From positions 1 to 7,025 of the forward strand of contig JAACEJ010000183.1 in assembly GCA_011682565.1 (NCBI GenBank): a stretch of DNA of 7,025 nt, given 5' to 3'. Source of the DNA: Actinomycetota bacterium (GTDB lineage: Bacteria > Zhuqueibacterota > Zhuqueibacteria > Residuimicrobiales > Krinioviventaceae). Positions 1 to 5,414 of the stretch are shown piece by piece. Each line of letters starts with the position of its first letter. Within the stretch, counting starts at the first letter, position 1. The notes below the pieces were generated by a model. The model searched no databases. It was not told the DNA's origin and worked only from the letters and a program-made list of their open reading frames with translations. Both the position numbers and the translations under genes were made by a program.

Positions 1-25
1 AAATTACTCATTATAACTCTATATG

Positions 26-32
26 AAAGGAG
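26..32 (+). promoter_or_regulatory. Ribosome binding site of the inositol synthase gene
   Basis: AAAGGAG lies seven bases upstream of the GTG at 40. This near-perfect Shine-Dalgarno at normal spacing is the main reason for accepting GTG as the start. The nearby ATG at 23-25 is out of frame and overlaps the site. Confidence 0.85.
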
Positions 33-39
33 ATTTACA

Positions 40-1356
40 GTGGCTGAGAAAGGTGTTCCTATTAAAGAACCGAAAGGGAAATTAGGCATTCTGCTTCCCG
101 GATTGGGAGCAGTCGGTTCAACGATGATTGCCGGTGTTGAAATGGTACGCAATGGCTATGCAAGACCAATTGGTTCTTTAACCCAGATGGCGACAATTCG
201 TTTGGGAAAGCGCACAGAGGATCGGACGCCAATGATTAAAGATTTTGTTCCTCTTGCTAATTTGGATGACATTGTTTTTGGCGGATGGGATATTTTTCCT
301 GTCAACGTCTACGAGTCTGCTTTGAATGCAAAAGTATTGAGCAAAGACGACTTGGATAAAGTAAAACCGCAACTGGATGCCGTCAAGCCGATGAAGGCCG
401 TTTTTGATAAAAAGTATGTTAAACGACTTGATGGACCCAACAAAAAAGTTGGCAAAAATAAAATGGACATGGCTGAACAACTGATGGACGATATGGCCAA
501 TTTTAAGAAAGAGAATAATCTGGATCGTATTGTCATCGTCTGGAGTGGGAGTACTGAAACATATATAGAGTATGATCCTGTTTGGGATACCCTTGAGAGC
601 TTTGAAAAGGGTATGAGAGAAAATCATGATGCGATTTCTTCAAGTATGATTTACGCTTATGCCGCCCTGAAATCCGGAATTCCCTATGCCAATGGCGCGC
701 CGCACATGACGCATGATATTCCTGCATTGGAAGAACTTGCCAAAAAGAATAATGTTGCTATTGCCGGCAAGGATTTCAAAACCGGGCAAACATTTATAAA
801 GACGCTGTTAGCGCCCGGCCTCAAAGCGCGCATGTTGGGTGTCCATGGCTGGTTCTCGACAAATATCCTTGGCAACAGGGACGGCGAAGTATTGGATGAA
901 CCTCTTTCGTTCAAATCGAAAGAAGTAACGAAACTTTCGGCGCTCGAGTACATTTTTCAGCCGAAAAAAAACCCCGAATTGTACGGAGATTTGTATCACA
1001 AAGTACGAATCAATTATTACCCGCCTATTGGCGATAATAAAGAGGCCTGGGATAACATTGATATTTTTGGCTGGCTGGGATATCCTATGCAGATTAAAGT
1101 TGATTTCCTCTGCCGGGATAGTATTCTGGCTGCACCGGTAGCACTAGATCTGGCATTGTTTATCGATTTGGCCCAGCGCGCAGGAATGTCCGGAATTCAG
1201 GAATGGTTGTCATTCTATTTCAAAAGCCCAATCGTGGGAAAGGGGTTGTATCCAGAACACGATATTTTCATTCAGTTAATGAAATTGAAAAATACCTTGC
1301 GTCACCTGAAAGGTGAAGACTTGATTACTCATTTGGGTCTGGAATATTACGACTGA
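40..1356 (+). CDS. Inositol-3-phosphate synthase (myo-inositol-1-phosphate synthase)
   Basis: This 438-residue cytoplasmic enzyme converts glucose 6-phosphate to 1D-myo-inositol 3-phosphate using tightly bound NAD, the committed step to inositol lipids and inositol solutes. The N-terminal Rossmann signature GLGAVG is at residues 21-26. The family core follows: GKDFKTGQT (243-251), NILGNRDG (275-282) and SFKSKEVTK (290-298), where K294 and K298 match the SKExxK lysines of the eukaryotic enzymes. Further on are GDNK (331-334) and the FKSP lysine K395, which are likely the other two active-site lysines; this assignment is by motif, not alignment. The stretch 355-372 (DFLCRDSILAAPVALDLA) matches the conserved D-S-x-L-A-x-P segment. 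The protein is shorter than yeast Ino1 (roughly 530 residues) but typical of a bacterial subtype. It starts at GTG behind a strong ribosome binding site. No terminator is evident in the 89 bases after the stop, so readthrough into the MATE gene is possible. Family assignment is secure; the downstream use of the inositol is unknown because no inositol-lipid gene is in view. Confidence 0.96.
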   Translation: MAEKGVPIKEPKGKLGILLPGLGAVGSTMIAGVEMVRNGYARPIGSLTQMATIRLGKRTEDRTPMIKDFVPLANLDDIVFGGWDIFPVNVYESALNAKVLSKDDLDKVKPQLDAVKPMKAVFDKKYVKRLDGPNKKVGKNKMDMAEQLMDDMANFKKENNLDRIVIVWSGSTETYIEYDPVWDTLESFEKGMRENHDAISSSMIYAYAALKSGIPYANGAPHMTHDIPALEELAKKNNVAIAGKDFKTGQTFIKTLLAPGLKARMLGVHGWFSTNILGNRDGEVLDEPLSFKSKEVTKLSALEYIFQPKKNPELYGDLYHKVRINYYPPIGDNKEAWDNIDIFGWLGYPMQIKVDFLCRDSILAAPVALDLALFIDLAQRAGMSGIQEWLSFYFKSPIVGKGLYPEHDIFIQLMKLKNTLRHLKGEDLITHLGLEYYD

Positions 1357-1445
1357 GTGAAACGGAATTATCGCTATAGAATTAACAAGATTTCCTGGAA
1401 TTAAATGCATAGAACGACTATCCGTGCGCAAAACGAAAGACTGGA

Positions 1446-2789
1446 TTGAAGCAACCATCACCTTTAAAAACCATTTTAAAAACTTCCTTGCCCGCCGTTA
1501 TCGATCTTGCTTCGCAAACGTTGATGTTTACGGTCGAAGCGATTTTTATCGGGAAGTTGAGTGGGGCGGCATTTGCCGGTCACAGCATGGCGATTCAGGT
1601 GATCATGGTCTTTTTTGCCGTACTGCTTACGTTTGTTGTCGGTGCCAGCCTCATTATAAATAGATATCTTGGCGCCGGTGAGAAGCACAAGGCGAATCAT
1701 ATTTTTGGCCAGGCCATGATATTGGGTATTATTATGGCTCTGGCCTTTGCTTTGATTTGGCATTCAGGAGCTATCTATTTATTTCGGCTTATCAAAGAAA
1801 ATGGCGAGTCTGCTGCGCAAGCGGCGGGGGTCACTTATTTACAAACGATCTCTTACTTTGCGCCGCTGCTCATTACAAATTTTGTTGCAGTCGGAATTAT
1901 TCGTGCGGTGGGCGATACAAAATATTCCATGACCGTCAATGTTTTTATCAATAGCCTGAATTTAGTGCTATCTCCCTTGTTGATCTTTGGTTTGTTTGGT
2001 CTCCCGCGTCTTGAAGTAAAAGGGGCGGCTTTGGCTGCCGGTATTGCCCATAGTTGTGGATTTCTCATCAGTTTTTATCTGGTGCGAAGCCGTAAGTTGC
2101 AACTCTATTTGTCATTTCGTGAACTCACAACACCACGTTGGTCGAGCTTTAAACAGCTTTTTAATTATGGGCTGCCAACTACAGTTGAGCAACTCACATG
2201 GGCTTTGGGTCAGTTAGTGGTCACCAGCTATGTGGCAGGGATTGGCGTAACAACATTAACAGTGCATGCTGTTTTTCTTCGTATTCAGGCTGTTTTGTCG
2301 ATGGTTTATATGGGTTTTTCCCTGACGGCAATGACCACGATGGGCAAAAACCTCGGGGCGGATGAAAATGTGCTTGCGGAAAAAATGGCACATATAACGC
2401 ATCGGGTCATGGCTGTTTTTGTTTTTGTGATTGTCGTGATTATGATGTTGTTCTCTAAATTTTTGATCGTTGTTTTTACGACCGATCCTGCAACCGTGGC
2501 TCTTGGCCGAAAAGTTATCTTTGTTTTTGCTGCTGCACAAATCCCCAAAGCCATGAGCAATGTTCTGGCCGGCAACATGCGTGGCATCGGTGATTTAAAA
2601 TGGCTGATGTGGATGACGATGATTTTTGTGATTACGTTCGAAATTAGTTTTAATTATTTTGCCGCATTTGTGCTTGGTTGGGGATTGTATGGAGTTTGGG
2701 GAATTCAAACAGCGGACGAAGGGGTTCGCCTTGTGTTGAATTACTGGCGTTTTAAGGGCGGAAGTTGGCGAGTGAGATCGAAAAAATGA
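1446..2789 (+). CDS. MATE family efflux transporter
   Basis: This 447-residue polytopic inner-membrane protein is a cation-coupled multidrug/toxin extrusion family exporter. The opening segment (residues 5-40, LKTILKTSLPAVID then FIGKLSG) matches the family's usual N-terminus with no missing sequence. About twelve hydrophobic segments follow. The two pseudo-symmetric halves show in the repeated signature RAVGDTKYSM (153-162) and RGIGDLKWLM (379-388), each after a hydrophobic helix. The C-terminus ends in a basic tail. The start is a TTG at 1446, the only possible initiator in this frame: the next upstream codon of interest is a TAG stop at 1410, and no ATG or GTG lies between. The ribosome binding site is weak (GAAAGA, 1435-1440), so translation may be low. 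The stop overlaps the tmk start by ATGA. The substrate cannot be deduced; drug, toxin, organic cation or lipid-linked molecules are all possible. Confidence 0.93.
   Translation: MKQPSPLKTILKTSLPAVIDLASQTLMFTVEAIFIGKLSGAAFAGHSMAIQVIMVFFAVLLTFVVGASLIINRYLGAGEKHKANHIFGQAMILGIIMALAFALIWHSGAIYLFRLIKENGESAAQAAGVTYLQTISYFAPLLITNFVAVGIIRAVGDTKYSMTVNVFINSLNLVLSPLLIFGLFGLPRLEVKGAALAAGIAHSCGFLISFYLVRSRKLQLYLSFRELTTPRWSSFKQLFNYGLPTTVEQLTWALGQLVVTSYVAGIGVTTLTVHAVFLRIQAVLSMVYMGFSLTAMTTMGKNLGADENVLAEKMAHITHRVMAVFVFVIVVIMMLFSKFLIVVFTTDPATVALGRKVIFVFAAAQIPKAMSNVLAGNMRGIGDLKWLMWMTMIFVITFEISFNYFAAFVLGWGLYGVWGIQTADEGVRLVLNYWRFKGGSWRVRSKK
2786..2789 (+). other. ATGA stop/start overlap between MATE gene and tmk
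   Basis: The tmk ATG (2786-2788) shares bases with the MATE TGA (2787-2789). A weak purine-rich GTGAG (2772-2776 region) precedes it. This arrangement normally means that translation of the second gene depends on ribosomes finishing the first. It also settles the tmk start in favour of ATG over the in-frame TTG at 2765. Confidence 0.8.
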
Positions 2790-3466
2790 TAACCGTTGGG
2801 AAAGAAAGTCGTGGAAAATTTGTTACATTTGAAGGAATAGATGCATCCGGAAAATCTGTCCAGGCAAAGTTACTTTATCAGAGATTGCAGAATAATGGTG
2901 TCGATTCCATTTTATTGCGCGATCCGGGAGCTACGAGAATATCCGAGCGAGTGAGGGATATTTTGCTCGATAATGCGCATGAAGAAATGTCACCCTGGGC
3001 TGAACTTTTACTCTATGAAGCCGCACGCGCGCAAATGGTAGAGGAAATTATTTTTCCCGCTTTGGCAGACGGAAAAGTTGTTATTTGTGACAGATTTTAT
3101 GATTCAACAACGGCTTATCAGGGATACGGGCGCAGCCTGGATTTAAATCTGGTCAGGCAAGCCAACACCATCGGTTCAATTGGGCTTGTGCCCGACCTGA
3201 CTTTTCTGATTGATCTGGATCCGCACGTTGCAATCGAACGAATGAAAAAATCAAATCGTGCAAATGATCGCATGGAATCCGCGGGGATCGAGTTACAAAA
3301 AAGAGTGTTTGATGGATATCGAAAAGTTGCAGCTTTGGAACCGGAGCGCTTTTCCGTCATTAGTGGGTACCAGGAAATAAAAGTAATTGAAAAAATAATT
3401 TGGAATATTTTTAAAAATAAATTCGAGTGGTTTTTTTCGCTAACCACTGGAAAGGAAGATCGATGA
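2786..3466 (+). CDS. tmk: Thymidylate kinase (dTMP kinase)
   Basis: This 226-residue cytoplasmic P-loop kinase phosphorylates dTMP to dTDP with ATP, an essential step of dTTP supply. The Walker A loop GIDASGKS is at residues 17-24. The dTMP-binding RDPGAT is at 45-50, where the family usually has REPGGT. LLYEAARAQMVEEIIFPAL (75-93) and CDRFYDSTTAYQGYGR (101-116) carry the base-binding and DR(Y/F) motifs. The lid region is at about 153-164 (MKKSNRANDRME); it contains arginines, and the P-loop has none after the Asp, resembling the E. coli lid type rather than the yeast type. The usual DRFE is here DRME. The last 20-odd residues (about 205-226, rich in F and W) extend beyond the usual 205-215 residue length. 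The chosen ATG gives the expected short lead before the FVTFEG strand; the TTG at 2765 would add only seven residues. It sits in the middle of the coupled MATE-tmk-S41 block. Confidence 0.93.
   Translation: MITVGKESRGKFVTFEGIDASGKSVQAKLLYQRLQNNGVDSILLRDPGATRISERVRDILLDNAHEEMSPWAELLLYEAARAQMVEEIIFPALADGKVVICDRFYDSTTAYQGYGRSLDLNLVRQANTIGSIGLVPDLTFLIDLDPHVAIERMKKSNRANDRMESAGIELQKRVFDGYRKVAALEPERFSVISGYQEIKVIEKIIWNIFKNKFEWFFSLTTGKEDR
3451..3457 (+). promoter_or_regulatory. Ribosome binding site of the S41 protease gene
   Basis: AAAGGAA lies at normal spacing before the ATG at 3463 and inside the end of tmk. It decides for ATG 3463 over the in-frame GTG at 3427, which would put a charged, non-signal sequence in front of the membrane anchor. 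Confidence 0.75.
3463..3466 (+). other. ATGA stop/start overlap between tmk and S41 protease gene
   Basis: The ATG of the protease gene (3463-3465) overlaps the tmk TGA (3464-3466). Together with the identical overlap at 2786-2789 it makes the three genes one likely coupled operon. Confidence 0.8.
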
Positions 3467-5211
3467 ACAGAAACCGAAAAACAATATATATCACCTCTTT
3501 TACACTTTTGCTCCTCATTACTGTCGGGTGGTTTTCGTCTTTGCAGAGCAGAAGCGCAAAGGATCCTTATTCTGAAGTGATCAGGAATCTTCATATCTTT
3601 GGTGAAATTTACAAACAGGTTACCAAACGCTATGTAATGGAAATTAATCCTGAAAAATTTATGCGCGCCGGTATCGAAGGTATGCTCGACCAGTTGGATC
3701 CTTATACCGTTTATCTGGAAAAGGAAACTCAGGATGAATTGCAGATTATGACGCGTGGAAAATATTACGGTGTCGGCATGCGTATTGTTTTGAGAAACGG
3801 CTGGGCAACGGTCGCGGAACCGCCTTTTCCCAACAGTCCGTCTTTTCGTGCCGGTATTCGTGAAGGGGATCAGATCATCGAGATTAATGGCAAAAGTACA
3901 AAAGGCTGGAAACTATCCCAAACGGCAGAAAATCTTCGCGGCAAGGAAAAGGGAAGTGAAGTCAGCATCAAAATTAAACGCGTAGGAGAAAATGAACCTC
4001 TTGCTTTCACACTCATCCGCGATGAAATCGTTGTTTCAGATATTGACTATGCGGGCTTTGTAAAGCCCGGCATTGGACTGATAGAATTGACTAGATTTAA
4101 CCGCGGTGCCGGGAGGCAGCTTCGCGACGCGTTGCAAAATTTGATGGATCAGGGGCTCGACGGCGTTATCCTGGATTTGCGGGGTAATCCGGGCGGTCTT
4201 TTGGATGTTGCCGTTTCTGTAGTGGATAATTTTGTAGCCAAGGGCGAACTTGTCGTATATACTGAAGGCCGCTATCAGAAAAATCGTCAGGATTACCGGG
4301 CACAACGAACGCCGGTTGCCGGGAGTATTCCATTGGCCGTTTTGATTAACGGCATGAGTGCGTCGGCATCAGAGATTGTCGCCGGTGCGATTCAGGATTT
4401 GGATCGTGGTGTGATTGTCGGGACAGAATCTTTTGGCAAAGGACTTGTGCAAACTGTTATTCCGCTTGACCGACGTGGAACGGCGCAATTAAAATTAACG
4501 ACAATGCAATACTATATGCCCAGCGGCCGCTTGATTCAGCGTCCCGAAGTTTTTGAAAAAGGCGCGAATGCGGTTTTTTATAATGATGAAAATAAAGATG
4601 ATTCGGATGTAACCGAAGGGAAAGAAGGCGAAAAGAAGGATAAAAAGAAACCTGTCCAAAAATATTATACGCATAATGGCCGCCTTGTTCTGGGTGGCGG
4701 CGGTATTAAACCGGATGTAGAAGTTAAGAATGAACAGACGACTCGGTATGTTATCGCCTTACTTCGCAAGTCTATGTTTTTTAATTATAGCCTGAATTAC
4801 GTTGCCCAACATCATGATCTTGAAAAGAATCTTCAGGTCACTGATAATATGTTGTCCGAATTCTTTCAGTTCGTCACTGAAAAGGATTTTGATTACCAGC
4901 CAAATGGAATTTCGGAATTGGAGAACCTGGAAAAAATTGCCAGGAAAAACAACTATTATGATTTGATGGCGGATCATTTCAAAAGTATTCAGGATCAGTT
5001 TGCCGTTGTCAAAGAAAAGGATAAAAATGCATCAAAAGATCAAATAAAACTTTTGTTGAAACGTGAAATTGCAGGCAAACTGTTTGGTAGTGCTGTGGCA
5101 AGTGAAGTGATGTTTTCCAGAGATTCCACACTGATCAAGGCCGTGGACATATTGAAAAATAAAGACAAGTACCGTGAGATTTTAAATGCACAGGTTGTAG
5201 TAAAAAATTAA
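3463..5211 (+). CDS. S41 family C-terminal processing peptidase with PDZ domain
   Basis: This 582-residue protease is anchored in or exported across the inner membrane and cleaves substrate proteins near their C-termini. Residues 1-6 are basic and 7-26 hydrophobic, giving an uncleaved anchor or signal peptide. The N-terminal family region (about 38-100) includes MLDQLDPYTVYL. A PDZ domain follows at about 101-188, with YGVGM at 102-106 and SFRAGIREGDQIIEINGK at 127-144. The peptidase core runs from about 200 to 362 and includes GVILDLRGNPGG (234-245). The Ser-Lys-Gln catalytic set is visible: S301 (middle Ser of SASASE), K326 25 residues later, and Q330. A charged, lysine- and acid-rich stretch (about 374-397) interrupts the core just before RLVLGGGGIKPDVEV (407-421), the usual end of the domain. 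A further 160-residue, mostly helical C-terminal region (about 423-582) has no motif I recognise; similar tails occur in CtpA-like proteases of the Bacteroidetes-Chlorobi group. It is active-site complete and likely functional. The substrate is unknown. Confidence 0.94.
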   Translation: MNRNRKTIYITSFTLLLLITVGWFSSLQSRSAKDPYSEVIRNLHIFGEIYKQVTKRYVMEINPEKFMRAGIEGMLDQLDPYTVYLEKETQDELQIMTRGKYYGVGMRIVLRNGWATVAEPPFPNSPSFRAGIREGDQIIEINGKSTKGWKLSQTAENLRGKEKGSEVSIKIKRVGENEPLAFTLIRDEIVVSDIDYAGFVKPGIGLIELTRFNRGAGRQLRDALQNLMDQGLDGVILDLRGNPGGLLDVAVSVVDNFVAKGELVVYTEGRYQKNRQDYRAQRTPVAGSIPLAVLINGMSASASEIVAGAIQDLDRGVIVGTESFGKGLVQTVIPLDRRGTAQLKLTTMQYYMPSGRLIQRPEVFEKGANAVFYNDENKDDSDVTEGKEGEKKDKKKPVQKYYTHNGRLVLGGGGIKPDVEVKNEQTTRYVIALLRKSMFFNYSLNYVAQHHDLEKNLQVTDNMLSEFFQFVTEKDFDYQPNGISELENLEKIARKNNYYDLMADHFKSIQDQFAVVKEKDKNASKDQIKLLLKREIAGKLFGSAVASEVMFSRDSTLIKAVDILKNKDKYREILNAQVVVKN

Positions 5212-5243
5212 GTCGTTGTTGGCGGTGAAAGAGAAAATGAAGA

Positions 5244-5307
5244 GGCGGGGCTGTAGGGAATGGGAATTCTTTCTTACTCAAATGGGGTTCGACTCCCCTC
5301 CCCGCTG
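5244..5307 (+). ncRNA. tRNA-like structured element, possibly a degenerate tRNA or tmRNA-derived fragment
   Basis: Read by eye, the sequence folds into three stems. GGCGGGG (5244-5250) pairs with CCCCGCT (5300-5306) as a seven-pair acceptor-like stem including one G-T wobble. A T-arm, GGGG-TTCGACT-CCCC (5284-5298), has a loop that fits the tRNA T-loop consensus TTCRANY exactly, although the fifth stem pair would be T-T. A central arm pairs 5253-5260 with 5270-5277 (eight pairs, two of them G-T) around a nine-base loop. There is no D-arm, the central arm is not a five-pair stem with a seven-base loop, and no CCA is encoded (GCAA follows). At about 64 bases it is too short for a standard tRNA. 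It could be a decayed tRNA, the 3' remnant of a tRNA or tmRNA left by integration, a small RNA mimicking a tRNA, or chance. It lies between the S41 gene and ppdK and is followed by a probable terminator, so it could be made as a stand-alone transcript or as the 3' end of the upstream operon. Confidence 0.45.
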
Positions 5308-5318
5308 CAATTTGGTGG

Positions 5319-5357
5319 GAACGAAAATGTAGTTTTGATTTTCGCTCACTCTTTTTT
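5319..5357 (+). terminator. Probable intrinsic terminator upstream of ppdK
   Basis: CGAAAAT (5322-5328) pairs with ATTTTCG (5338-5344) around a nine-base loop. The stem can be extended by GA/TC (5319-5320 with 5346-5347) across one A-C mismatch. A run of six T follows at 5352-5357. The stem is AT-rich and the T run begins several bases after it, so efficiency is uncertain. It would end the MATE-tmk-S41 operon and the tRNA-like element and leave ppdK under its own promoter. Confidence 0.45.
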
Positions 5358-5402
5358 CCTCTTAAAAATTATATCATATTAATCATTTGAATCTTAAACT
5401 GT

Positions 5403-5408
5403 AAGGAG
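5403..5408 (+). promoter_or_regulatory. Ribosome binding site of ppdK
   Basis: AAGGAG, six bases before the ATG at 5415, is a strong Shine-Dalgarno at ideal spacing and fixes the dikinase start. The AT-rich 5361-5400 upstream is a plausible promoter region, but no convincing paired -35/-10 boxes can be picked by eye. Confidence 0.85.
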
Positions 5409-5414
5409 AGTTCC

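Noticed and set aside
12..17. TATAAC as a -10 box for the inositol synthase gene
   Set aside because: Transcription would begin about at the ribosome binding site itself, and no -35 can be judged because the window begins at base 1.
1365..1403. Three copies of GAATTA (1365, 1379, 1398) in the gap between inositol synthase and MATE genes
   Set aside because: The motif is short and AT-rich, spacing is irregular (14 and 19 bases) and there is no dyad symmetry, so it is compatible with chance.
1424..1663. 79-codon + strand frame from GTG 1424, overlapping the MATE start in another frame
   Set aside because: There is no good ribosome binding site, and the translation is Cys/Arg-rich without a domain. 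The MATE frame has a complete N-terminus from TTG 1446, so no frameshift needs to be invoked.
2765..2785. TTG at 2765 as start of tmk
   Set aside because: It would add seven residues deep in the MATE gene, while the ATG in the ATGA overlap gives the family-typical N-terminus.
3427..3462. GTG at 3427 as start of the S41 gene
   Set aside because: It has no ribosome binding site and would place twelve non-signal residues before the basic-hydrophobic anchor. The ATG at 3463 has a good site.
3118..3594. 158-codon open frame on the minus strand across the tmk-S41 junction
   Set aside because: It is antisense to two well-supported genes, and its translation resembles no family.
5221..5307. A full-length long-variable-arm tRNA beginning at GGCGGTG 5221
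   Set aside because: The acceptor pairing would have a mismatch, and the purine-rich 5228-5243 contains no D-arm. The shorter fold beginning at 5244 pairs better.
5361..5400. Promoter for ppdK
   Set aside because: TATCAT (5372-5377) resembles a -10, but no -35 is found at proper spacing, and the TTTG at 5386-5389 lacks the TAnn before it expected for a Bacteroidetes-type promoter. A promoter is likely here but cannot be placed.
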